11,635 nucleotides of DNA, from assembly GCA_937885475.1 (NCBI GenBank), contig CAKZZR010000248.1, forward strand, positions 1-11,635. Direction: 5' to 3'. The notes under the pieces were generated by a model, which worked only from the letters and a program-made list of their open reading frames with translations, made no database searches and was not told where the DNA came from. Of this stretch, positions 6,217-11,635 are shown one piece after another. The translations under genes and the position numbers were made by a program. This DNA is from an uncultured Treponema sp. GTDB lineage: Bacteria > Spirochaetota > Spirochaetia > Treponematales > Treponemataceae. The stretch's first letter is position 1. Each line of letters begins with the position of its first letter.

Positions 6217-8022
6217 TTACATTCCAGCCGTTCCGACGTTCATGCTTGCAAGGAAGGCATCGTTCGTCTTGCTCTTCTTCATGCGGTCAAGGATGAGCTC
6301 GAGGATTTCAGTGTCTTCCATAGGCCCGAACACCTTGCGCAGAATCCAGAGTTTCTGAAGCTCGTTCTCGGTAAGCAAAAGCTCCTCGCGGCGGGTTCCG
6401 GACTTCTTGATGTTGATTGCCGGGAACAGGCGGCGCTCAGAAAGCTTTCTGTCAAGATTGATCTCGCTGTTACCGGTTCCCTTGAATTCCTCAAAGATGA
6501 CCTCATCCATGCGGCTTCCGGTCTCAACAAGAGCCGTAGAAATGATTGTAAGAGAGCCGCCTTCCTCTATGTTTCGTGCGGCACCAAAGAATCGCTTAGG
6601 TCGGTGCAATGCGTTAGAGTCAACACCACCGGAAAGGACCTTTCCGGACGTAGGAACAGTCACGTTGTATGCGCGGGCAAGACGCGTGATTGAGTCAAGA
6701 AGGATAACAACATCACGCTTGTGCTCAACAAGGCGCTTTGCCTTCTCCAATACCATCTCGGCAACCTGAACGTGCCGCGTAGCCTGCTCATCGAACGTAG
6801 ACGAGATTACCTCGCCCTTTATAGCACGCTCCATCTCGGTAACCTCCTCAGGGCGCTCATCAATAAGAAGAACGATGAGGTACACTTCTGGATGGTTAGT
6901 CGTGATTGAATTCGCGATTTTCTGCATGAGAGTGGTCTTTCCGGCTTTCGGCGGAGCCACGATAAGAAGTCGCTGACCTTTACCTATCGGGCTGAACAGG
7001 TCAACGATACGGCTTGAAACTTCCGTTGAAATCGTCTCAAGGCGGAGCTTTTCCTTTGGATAAAGCGGAGTGAGGTTCTCAAACGGAATGCGGGTCTGAG
7101 CAACGCGCGGCTCGTCAAAATTCACGGTCTCTATGCGAAGCAGGGCAAAGAACCTCTCGCCTTCCTTAGGGCTTCTTGTCTGACCATAAACGGTGTCGCC
7201 GGTCTTAAGGTTGAACAGGCGAATTTGGCTTGGAGAGATGTAGATGTCATCAGGACCAGGAAGATAGCTGTTCTGAGGGCTTCGCAAAAATCCGTAGCCG
7301 TCAGGAAGAATTTCAAGCGAACCAGAGGCAAAGATGATTCCTCCATGCTCCGTGTGAGCCTTGAGGATTACAAAAATAAGCTCCTGCTTTTTCATAGGAG
7401 CAAGGTCATCAGCATTGAATCCATATTTTACGGCCAGGTCACGAAGCTCGTGCATGCCCATCGCAGTAAGGTCATTTATCAGAAGCCGCGGCTTACCTGC
7501 GTTGTCATCATTCGCATCCGTGCTTGCCGTCTGCATGATAGACGGGTCTACCGCTCCCGTAGGAACAGGCATCTCACTGTGAAAAGTTCGCCGGCCGTTC
7601 ATTGGACGGCGCTGCATACCGTTATTGCTTCCCCGGTTGTTGTTCCAGCGTGTGTACTGGCGCGGCTGCTCTGATTCAGAAGCGCCCTCACCCTGAGCCT
7701 CATCATGACTCTGCTCTGAATAAGAATTGCTGCGAACTGGAACGCGCTTGTGCGTGCGAATCACGCGCACCGTCCGTCTGCCTTCCCCATTCTCGTCTCC
7801 CTGTGCGGACTGCTCGGTGGGTTCACCACTGCCCTCTGCCGTCGCTTCTGAGGGAGCATAATTCTCTTCTTCCCGGGAATAGTCGTCTCCGTCGTTTGAA
7901 ATTGAACCTGATGCTTCATAGGATTCCGGCTGAGCGTCAAAATCAAGTTGATTCTGCTCATTTTCTGCCTGAATCTGTTCGTCTGCACCTTCTTCGGCTT
8001 TGCGCCGTCTAGTAAAGGCCAT
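6217..8022 (-). CDS. rho: Transcription termination factor Rho
   Basis: Rho is the hexameric RNA-dependent ATPase that ends transcription. From the chosen start it has 601 residues, far more than the 419 of E. coli Rho. The excess is a low-complexity N-terminal region (about 1-180), first acidic, then rich in Arg, Asn and Gln. After it come the Rho_N helices (NDLTAMGMHELRDLAVKYG, about 183-201), the OB-fold RNA-binding domain (GSLEILPDGYGFLR and DDIYISPSQIR), the P-loop APPKAGKTT (356-364), Walker B VVILLDS (about 438-444), the Q-loop LSGGVDSNALHRPKRFFGAARN and the R-loop KGTGNSE. Residues lining the bicyclomycin pocket in E. coli appear conserved. The ATG at 8022 is preferred over 8034 because GGAG sits 6 nt before it, while the upstream ATG overlaps that site and has no good one itself. 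It is transcribed from its own promoter after bactofilin. Confidence 0.97.
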   Translation of the reverse strand: MAFTRRRKAEEGADEQIQAENEQNQLDFDAQPESYEASGSISNDGDDYSREEENYAPSEATAEGSGEPTEQSAQGDENGEGRRTVRVIRTHKRVPVRSNSYSEQSHDEAQGEGASESEQPRQYTRWNNNRGSNNGMQRRPMNGRRTFHSEMPVPTGAVDPSIMQTASTDANDDNAGKPRLLINDLTAMGMHELRDLAVKYGFNADDLAPMKKQELIFVILKAHTEHGGIIFASGSLEILPDGYGFLRSPQNSYLPGPDDIYISPSQIRLFNLKTGDTVYGQTRSPKEGERFFALLRIETVNFDEPRVAQTRIPFENLTPLYPKEKLRLETISTEVSSRIVDLFSPIGKGQRLLIVAPPKAGKTTLMQKIANSITTNHPEVYLIVLLIDERPEEVTEMERAIKGEVISSTFDEQATRHVQVAEMVLEKAKRLVEHKRDVVILLDSITRLARAYNVTVPTSGKVLSGGVDSNALHRPKRFFGAARNIEEGGSLTIISTALVETGSRMDEVIFEEFKGTGNSEINLDRKLSERRLFPAINIKKSGTRREELLLTENELQKLWILRKVFGPMEDTEILELILDRMKKSKTNDAFLASMNVGTAGM

Positions 8023-8028
8023 TAAAAA

Positions 8029-8032
8029 CTCC
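8029..8032 (-). promoter_or_regulatory. Ribosome binding site deciding the rho start
   Basis: GGAG on the minus strand lies 6 nt before the ATG at 8020-8022. The G of the in-frame ATG at 8034 is its first base, so both cannot be used efficiently; the downstream start is favoured. Confidence 0.7.
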
Positions 8033-8111
8033 ATTTGCTTGTTAAGATTTATATATTTTTGAAAAGATAATCGGAAACTTAAGAAAATCCTAAAATATAA
8101 GTGCTAGAATA

Positions 8112-8140
8112 GTAATACACTTTTTTTCTGAACGTGTCAA
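8112..8140 (-). promoter_or_regulatory. Promoter of rho
   Basis: On the minus strand a perfect TTGACA (8140-8135), a 17-nt spacer and TATTAC (8117-8112) predict transcription from about 8105 and a leader of about 80 nt. The -35 box begins 3 nt after the bactofilin stop codon. The leader is A/T-rich with no strong hairpin that I can see. Confidence 0.75.
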
Positions 8141-8143
8141 CAT

Positions 8144-8596
8144 TTACTCGATGATGTCGGTACGCAAAACCATCGCCTGCTTATATTCATTGGAGGCGGA
8201 CGAAAACAGATTTTCCTCGGGGATTTTGTCAAGCATCGTAATCTGACCGTCAAAATCAACGTTGCTTTCGATTCTGAGCCGGGCAGTAACGATGTCGCCC
8301 TTCACAGAGCCTCCGCTGCAAATCTCAACGCGTTCCTCGGCTTCAATATTGCCGGTAACGGAGCCTGAAATTTCAATTGAACGGGCAGAAATTTTTTCTA
8401 CAGTGCAGATTGCGTCGCGGGCAACCTCAAGATTTCCGGTGGAGCGGATTCTTCCGTTGAATTTTCCGGTGATAATCAAGTCATCGCTGAATTCAAGCAC
8501 GCCGTCAAATTCTGTTTCCGGGCCGAATACGGTGAGCGTGCGCTTCTCATCATCGCGGGAATTTTCTGCATTAACCACTTCTTTTTCGTCTGCCAT
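8144..8596 (-). CDS. Bactofilin (polymer-forming cytoskeletal protein)
   Basis: The 150-residue protein has the bactofilin layout: a short charged N-terminal tail (1-19), a core of short beta-helix turns (about 20-125) and a C-terminal tail. The core has the regular hydrophobic and glycine spacing of the family: TVFGPETEFDGVLEFSDD, LIITGKFNGRI, GNLEVARDA, ISARSIEISGSVTGNI, ERVEICSGGSVKGDI. There is no signal peptide or transmembrane segment, so it is cytoplasmic or membrane-peripheral. Bactofilins polymerise without nucleotide and organise cell-wall synthesis and cell shape; in spirochaetes a link to helical shape is plausible but is inference here. The ATG has no Shine-Dalgarno site and follows a -10 box by 7 nt, so its mRNA may be leaderless. 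It lies 32 nt after the lnt stop and just before the rho promoter. Confidence 0.93.
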   Translation of the reverse strand: MADEKEVVNAENSRDDEKRTLTVFGPETEFDGVLEFSDDLIITGKFNGRIRSTGNLEVARDAICTVEKISARSIEISGSVTGNIEAEERVEICSGGSVKGDIVTARLRIESNVDFDGQITMLDKIPEENLFSSASNEYKQAMVLRTDIIE

Positions 8597-8603
8597 GGAA
8601 TGT

Positions 8604-8632
8604 AGTGTAGCCTATTTTCGCGCGAGTTTCAA
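8604..8632 (-). promoter_or_regulatory. Candidate bactofilin promoter, abutting its start codon
   Basis: On the minus strand TTGAAA (8632-8627, overlapping the lnt stop), a 17-nt spacer and TACACT (8609-8604) end 7 nt before the bactofilin ATG. Transcription would begin about at the start codon. The spacing is ideal and both boxes are good matches. Confidence 0.6.
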
Positions 8633-10035
8633 GGCAGAACGGGAATGCGGCTCACGCTTACCGCCGGGCAGAACGGCAGGCACCTTGACTCTATGCGCCC
8701 CCATGAGGTGATGGCGCAGGTCTCGCCGCTCGCGGTGCTTCGCACGCTTGGAACGGCATTCTCCACCGAGCGGAACACCGCACACTGAAGGTGCTGCACC
8801 TGACAGCGCCGGCTTTTTGCCCACGCGTCGTTGCTCAGATTAAGAAAAGCGCGCGCACCGTCATTAAAGAAGCGGCGGCAGTCCGCGCCAAAGGAATCCT
8901 CAAAGCATATCGGCGTGGAAAAGCGGAAGTCTCCCGCAGAAAAAACGGCCGCCTTCGTTCCGGGCGTCCAAAAGTGGGTGTCGGCAGACTCCAGCGCATG
9001 ATAGATTGCGGGAAGCTCTGCCTCATACGGAAAATATTCCGTAAGTGGAATAAGGTGCATTTTTTCATAATGCTCAGGCGCTGGCGGAACGACATTATTT
9101 CCGGGAATGAACACGAACGCGCTGTTATAGGAGCTTCCGCCCTGCACATGCTGGTTTCCAATCACAAAAACGGCATCCTTTTCGTCTATATACGAAAGGA
9201 GCCGCCGAACCAGATTCCTGCGACGCTCATCCGTTCCGTCATAATGCTTTAGGATAGAAGGAACGACCGCCGTTTCCGGCCAGACAACAAGCGACGCTTC
9301 TGGATTTTTTAAAAGCGCGTCCTCCGTAAGCGTTATAAGGCGCTCCACGTCCGCCTCGTACGCGTCAATGCCACCCTTCCAGGGGTCAGTGTCATGCTGA
9401 ACGGCAATAACCGTTATTTTTTTTGCAAGGGAATCGCGCGCCTTGAGCCGATGAATGCGGAGCGCTCCGTACGCAGAGGAGCCAAGCACAAAAAACATGA
9501 GCGAGCAAATCAGCATGACGCTTTTTTTATTTTTTACGGATTTTTGAACAAAGCAAACCTCATAAACCACGGACGAGCAGTACGCAAGCAAAAAGCTCAC
9601 GCCAAAAACGCCACAAAACGAGGCAATCTGAATGAGAGGCAGATTCTTATACTGTGTGTAGCCGGAAACCCCATAGGAAAAGCCAAAGAAGCCGCGCGTT
9701 TTTATGAATTCAAACAGAACAACGCAGAGCGGCTGAAGCAAGAACGCCCCCCCTTTCGCCCGCTCCTGCACCAATTTCAGCACAAAAAACTGAACGAGCC
9801 ACAACGCAGAATACAGAACGCCCACGCCCAGCATTGCCGGAGGACTGAACCTAAAGAGCCACGGCAACAAAAGAATGTAAGCAACAAAGCCGTACACCGC
9901 GCCAAAAAGCCCCAGCCAACGTAACGGAAGCCTTCGCACCAAAAGGAACAGCGGCACGAACATAATCCATGCGGCAATGGAATTCTGCGAGGCAAAAAGC
10001 ACCGCAGAAAGCGCGAGCAGAAAAAGCGCGGTCAT
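8629..10035 (-). CDS. lnt: Apolipoprotein N-acyltransferase
   Basis: Lnt is the inner-membrane enzyme that adds the third fatty acid to the N-terminal cysteine of lipoproteins, after Lgt and Lsp; lipoproteins are abundant in spirochaetes. The first 200 of 468 residues hold several hydrophobic segments (about 3-33, 40-60, 68-90, 97-112, 132-160, 172-190), followed by a periplasmic nitrilase-type domain. The expected catalytic triad is visible: E254 in VVWPETA, K325 in YEKMHLIPLTEYFP and C377 in TPICFEDSF. The conserved NLSNDAW and RSTASG segments follow. The protein ends at IPVLP without the last transmembrane helix that closes E. coli Lnt; about 91 residues follow the catalytic Cys, against about 125 there. 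The start is 3 nt after the HU stop with no clear Shine-Dalgarno site, so translation is probably coupled to HU. Confidence 0.93.
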   Translation of the reverse strand: MTALFLLALSAVLFASQNSIAAWIMFVPLFLLVRRLPLRWLGLFGAVYGFVAYILLLPWLFRFSPPAMLGVGVLYSALWLVQFFVLKLVQERAKGGAFLLQPLCVVLFEFIKTRGFFGFSYGVSGYTQYKNLPLIQIASFCGVFGVSFLLAYCSSVVYEVCFVQKSVKNKKSVMLICSLMFFVLGSSAYGALRIHRLKARDSLAKKITVIAVQHDTDPWKGGIDAYEADVERLITLTEDALLKNPEASLVVWPETAVVPSILKHYDGTDERRRNLVRRLLSYIDEKDAVFVIGNQHVQGGSSYNSAFVFIPGNNVVPPAPEHYEKMHLIPLTEYFPYEAELPAIYHALESADTHFWTPGTKAAVFSAGDFRFSTPICFEDSFGADCRRFFNDGARAFLNLSNDAWAKSRRCQVQHLQCAVFRSVENAVPSVRSTASGETCAITSWGRIESRCLPFCPAVSVSRIPVLP

Positions 10036-10038
10036 CGG

Positions 10039-10359
10039 TTATTTTTTTGATTTTTTATCAGGATCAAGCTTCCACATCGCCTTCTTCAAATCCTGGCCGG
10101 AACGGAATGCCGCCACATAATGCGGCTCAACAGAAAGATGCTCTCCCGTCTTTGGATTGCGTGCAACAGAGCGTCCCTTGCGCAGGCGTGGCTCAAATGT
10201 TCCAAAGCCCCTGAGCTCTATCGTTGCGCCGTCCTCAAGAGACCGCTTTACTTCCTTAATGAATTTCTCAACAATGTCCTGAATCAGATATTTCTCGCAG
10301 TCTGATTTAAAATAGATGGCATCAACCAAATCGCTCTTAGTCACTTTTTTTCCAGACAT
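10039..10359 (-). CDS. HU/IHF-family DNA-binding protein
   Basis: From the chosen start, MSGKKVTKSDLV, the protein has 106 residues, against about 90 for classical HU. It shows the HU fold: an N-terminal helix pair (KSDLVDAIYFKSDCEKYLIQDIVEKFIKEVKRSL), the strand GATIELRGFGTFEPRLRKGR, the DNA-inserting arm tip RNPKTG and the final helix AAFRSGQDLKKA. A Lys-rich C-terminal tail (DPDKKSKK) is extra. HU-type dimers bend and compact DNA; spirochaete members such as Borrelia Hbb are known. A longer frame reaches 10428, but AGGAGG lies 7 nt before the ATG at 10357-10359, and the extra 23 residues do not look like HU. It is the first gene of a likely two-gene unit with lnt. Confidence 0.93.
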   Translation of the reverse strand: MSGKKVTKSDLVDAIYFKSDCEKYLIQDIVEKFIKEVKRSLEDGATIELRGFGTFEPRLRKGRSVARNPKTGEHLSVEPHYVAAFRSGQDLKKAMWKLDPDKKSKK

Positions 10360-10366
10360 ATAAAAA

Positions 10367-10372
10367 CCTCCT
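10367..10372 (-). promoter_or_regulatory. Ribosome binding site deciding the HU start
   Basis: A perfect AGGAGG on the minus strand lies 7 nt before the ATG at 10357-10359. It is the strongest Shine-Dalgarno site in the window and excludes the upstream in-frame start. Confidence 0.9.
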
Positions 10373-10400
10373 GAAACAGATTTTGCAGCAAAGCGCAAAT

Positions 10401-10449
10401 AAAGAAAAATGAACGAACCCCGCCGCAAGCAGCGGGGTATCGTTCGTTC
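10401..10449 (-). terminator. Strong hairpin with T-rich tail in the HU leader (terminator or attenuator)
   Basis: GAACGAA (10411-10417) pairs with TTCGTTC (10443-10449), and CCCCGC (10418-10423) pairs with GCGGGG (10432-10437). This leaves an 8-nt loop and a 5-nt bulge. On the minus strand the tail is ATTTTTCTTT. The hairpin sits after the separate rpsT terminator and about 40 nt upstream of the HU ribosome binding site, so it may be a second rpsT terminator or a leader attenuator. I see no convincing HU promoter between 10360 and 10480. Confidence 0.6.
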
Positions 10450-10478
10450 TCATAAGGTATTAGAGCCTCCGCACGAAT

Positions 10479-10513
10479 AAAAAATCCAGTTGAGCAGACC
10501 CAACTGGATTTTT
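10479..10513. terminator. Intrinsic terminator after rpsT
   Basis: A perfect 13-bp stem, AAAAATCCAGTTG (10480-10492) with CAACTGGATTTTT (10501-10513), surrounds an 8-nt loop. U-rich tails exist on both strands. It lies 22 nt past the rpsT stop. Confidence 0.92.
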
Positions 10514-10534
10514 ACACAATAACTTATTTAAAAG

Positions 10535-10819
10535 TTATTTTGCTGCTTCTGCAGCGAAAGAAACATTGTACAGTTTTGTCATGCGAGACTTCTTGCGAGA
10601 AACAGCGTTTCGTGTAAGAACTCCCTTGCTGCGAGCACTGTCAAGTTCACTGATAAGAGTGTTGAGCTTAGCCTGTGCAAGAGCCTGATCTTTAGCATGA
10701 ACAGCTTCTACAAACTGTTTTGCGTATGTCTTACATGTGCTTTTGATAGCCTTGTTGTGAAGTCGGCGAACTTCACTCTGTGCATGACGTTTTTCAGCAG
10801 ATGATTTCTTAGTAGCCAA
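10535..10819 (-). CDS. rpsT: 30S ribosomal protein S20, UUG start
   Basis: The protein, read as (M)ATKKSSAEKRHAQSEVRRLHNKAIKS..., is S20, a small all-helical protein binding 16S rRNA at the base of the 30S subunit. It has 94 residues, normal for the family, and the conserved SAEKR, RRLHNKAIKS, SELDSARSKGVLTRNAVSRKKSRM and AA-rich end. The start codon is TTG at 10817-10819: GGGGG lies 6 nt before it, and family proteins begin exactly here (MA-x-KKS-AEKR). The longer frame with ATG at 10900 is excluded because the promoter lies inside that extension. E. coli rpsT also starts with UUG, a feature tied to its autogenous control. The gene has its own promoter and terminator and diverges from the zinc-ribbon gene. 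Confidence 0.95.
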   Translation of the reverse strand: MATKKSSAEKRHAQSEVRRLHNKAIKSTCKTYAKQFVEAVHAKDQALAQAKLNTLISELDSARSKGVLTRNAVSRKKSRMTKLYNVSFAAEAAK

Positions 10820-10825
10820 AGGGAA

Positions 10826-10830
10826 CCCCC
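10826..10830 (-). promoter_or_regulatory. Ribosome binding site of rpsT
   Basis: GGGGG on the minus strand, 6 nt before the TTG start, is a partial Shine-Dalgarno match. A weak start codon with an imperfect site suggests deliberately limited or controlled initiation. Confidence 0.65.
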
Positions 10831-10850
10831 AAAAATTGTTAACTTTGAAT

Positions 10851-10879
10851 ATAATACTGAACCGAAAATCTTTTGTCAA
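10851..10879 (-). promoter_or_regulatory. Promoter of rpsT
   Basis: On the minus strand a perfect TTGACA (10879-10874), a 17-nt spacer and TATTAT (10856-10851) give a strong sigma-70 promoter. The predicted start near 10844 leaves a leader of about 25 nt. An inverted repeat TTGCA-G-TGCAA (10880-10890) directly adjoins the -35 box. Confidence 0.88.
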
Positions 10880-10921
10880 TTGCAGTGCAAAAACTTCCAT
10901 GCCGTCAGATTTTTTTTCACA

Positions 10922-10950
10922 TTGACTAAGATGCTAAGAATCGTTATAGT
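10922..10950 (+). promoter_or_regulatory. Promoter of the zinc-ribbon gene
   Basis: TTGACT (10922-10927), a 17-nt spacer and TATAGT (10945-10950) predict transcription from about 10957 and a 34-nt leader. A perfect 12-bp palindrome, TAATACGTATTA (10958-10969), begins at the predicted start and could be an operator. Confidence 0.8.
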
Positions 10951-10990
10951 ATTGTTCTAATACGTATTAATCTTTTTATGGAGGAACACC

Positions 10991-11164
10991 ATGGCCGGAG
11001 CTAGTAAAAACTCTCGTACTACTGTTGCAACACAAAAATTCATTTGCCCTGACTGTGGTGGCGAAATCATAATGAAAACAATGATTGAAAATGGCAGACT
11101 TAAGAATCAGGCTGAATGCCAGAAATGTAAACGTGATGAAAGACGTCCTAAGGATTTTAAATAA
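10991..11164 (+). CDS. Small zinc-ribbon protein of unknown function (57 residues)
   Basis: The frame codes for 57 residues starting MAGASKNSRTTVATQKF. Two cysteine pairs, C19/C22 (CPDC) followed by GG, and C43/C46 (CQKC), are 20 residues apart and form a four-cysteine zinc ribbon. The N-terminal 16 residues are basic and probably flexible; the end, KCKRDERRPKDFK, is strongly basic, so nucleic acid or ribosome binding is plausible. Size and charge recall small zinc ribosomal proteins, but the spacing and sequence do not match L31, L32, L33 or L36 as I know them. I believe similar short proteins occur in other treponemes, from memory only. GGAGG (10980-10984) lies 6 nt before the ATG. The gene has its own promoter and terminator and diverges from rpsT, all signs of a real, well-expressed gene. 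No function is assigned. Confidence 0.88.
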   Translation: MAGASKNSRTTVATQKFICPDCGGEIIMKTMIENGRLKNQAECQKCKRDERRPKDFK

Positions 11165-11185
11165 TCGTTGCCTAAGCGCAAAAAG

Positions 11186-11216
11186 GGGCAGCCGCAAGGC
11201 TGCCCTGTTTGTTTTT
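11186..11216. terminator. Two-way intrinsic terminator between the zinc-ribbon and plsC-like genes
   Basis: GGGCAGCC (11186-11193) and GGCTGCCC (11198-11205) form a perfect 8-bp stem around the stable tetraloop GCAA, followed by TGTTTGTTTTT. A-rich sequence before the stem gives a U-tail on the minus strand too. A further T run at 11223-11231 adds little. Confidence 0.92.
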
Positions 11217-11239
11217 AACGCGTTTTTTTTTGCACTTTT

Positions 11240-11635
11240 CTAGCGCTGATTTGCGGGAAGCATGCGCCACGCCTCCAGCTGAGCCTGAATGAGTGAACGG
11301 CTTTCCTCAAGAATCCGCACCTCTTCTTCCTTGGTGGACGGGCTTTCAAACACCTTCAGAACCTTTACGCGATAGCTTCCGTTCTTAAGGTTAGTCATGA
11401 TATTCTTTAAATCACGGATTTGCCAGCCACCGTCCAAGGCGCATGTAGCAATCGGAAGCCGCGTGCATTCGTTCAGTTTGCGGAAGCCCGCGGAATAGAA
11501 TTTTCCCACGTTACCGTCCCTCGTCCTCGTTCCTTCCGGAAAAAGAATCGGAATCTGATTGCGCTCAATGACGCGCTTTCCAAAATCAGAGATAACCTTC
11601 ATGGCGTACATCGGCCTTCCTCGGCGCGGAACCAT
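11240..11635 (-). CDS. PlsC-type 1-acylglycerol-3-phosphate acyltransferase, C-terminal part (5' end outside window)
   Basis: The 131 visible residues end in TAG at 11240-11242; the frame runs off the right edge. They contain the acyltransferase block III, FPEGTRTRDG, preceded by VPRRGRPMYAMKVISDFGKRVIERNQIPIL (the block II region, with its conserved Arg) and followed by GKFYSAGFRKLNECTRLPIATCALDGGW (block IV region). This is the pattern of PlsC-family enzymes, which add the second acyl chain to lysophosphatidic acid at the inner membrane to make phosphatidic acid. Block I (HxxxxD, catalytic) must lie outside the window. The Met at the window edge is internal to the conserved region, not the start. 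Lipid specificity cannot be told from this part. Confidence 0.9.
   Translation of the reverse strand: MVPRRGRPMYAMKVISDFGKRVIERNQIPILFPEGTRTRDGNVGKFYSAGFRKLNECTRLPIATCALDGGWQIRDLKNIMTNLKNGSYRVKVLKVFESPSTKEEEVRILEESRSLIQAQLEAWRMLPANQR

Noticed and set aside
8629..8640. Possible frameshift at the 3' end of lnt
   Set aside because: The alternative frame reads only LKLARK before a stop and does not restore a usual Lnt ending, so no frameshift is supported.
9394..9924. 176-codon + strand frame opposite lnt, rich in Lys, Arg and Asn
   Set aside because: It is a shadow of the hydrophobic lnt N-terminal half; no ribosome site or family resemblance.
10360..10428. 23-residue N-terminal extension of HU from an ATG at 10428
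   Set aside because: A perfect AGGAGG precedes the internal ATG at 10359, and the extension overlaps the leader hairpin.
10820..10900. 27-residue N-terminal extension of S20 from an ATG at 10900
   Set aside because: The rpsT promoter lies inside it, and S20 proteins start at the TTG with ATKKS.
10990..11164. Zinc-ribbon protein considered as ribosomal protein L33 or L32
   Set aside because: Cysteine spacing is compatible with a ribbon, but the surrounding residues do not match these families as I know them.

Overview
The window looks like chromosomal housekeeping DNA from a spirochaete, most likely a Treponema of intermediate G+C content. The evidence is the gene order (rpsT, HU, lnt, bactofilin, rho, with rpmE nearby), which I recall being similar in Treponema pallidum, together with spirochaete-like versions of Lnt and Rho. 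This is a judgement from protein sequence and remembered synteny; no database was searched. There are no tRNA or rRNA genes, CRISPR arrays, insertion sequences, integrases or attachment sites that I can see.

Layout, left to right. (1) The 3' part of a UvrD/PcrA/Rep DNA helicase gene on the + strand ends at a two-way terminator. (2) A minus-strand pair, a DEAD-box RNA helicase followed 6 nt later by an ABC-F ATPase, shares a promoter region with the divergent + strand gene rpmE (L31). (3) rpmE ends at a two-way terminator facing a minus-strand stand-alone RlmK-like 23S rRNA methyltransferase. (4) A long minus-strand run, read in transcription order, is rpsT (S20), HU, lnt, bactofilin, rho and the RlmK-like gene. 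It is broken up by internal promoters and terminators. (5) A 57-residue zinc-ribbon protein on the + strand diverges from rpsT, with its own promoter, Shine-Dalgarno site and terminator. (6) The 3' part of a PlsC-type acyltransferase gene lies at the right edge on the minus strand.

The common theme is RNA and ribosome biology: L31, S20, an rRNA methyltransferase, a DEAD-box helicase, a translation-associated ABC-F protein and the Rho terminator. Envelope functions (Lnt, bactofilin, PlsC) and DNA maintenance (UvrD-like helicase, HU) are mixed in.

I did not find an obviously new multi-gene system. The most interesting signals are: the small unrecognised zinc-ribbon gene with a 12-bp palindrome at its predicted transcription start; three genes whose -10 box abuts the start codon and which lack a Shine-Dalgarno site, suggesting leaderless mRNAs; an ABC-F protein with one coherently degenerate ATP site; and a long charged, low-complexity N-terminal extension on Rho.
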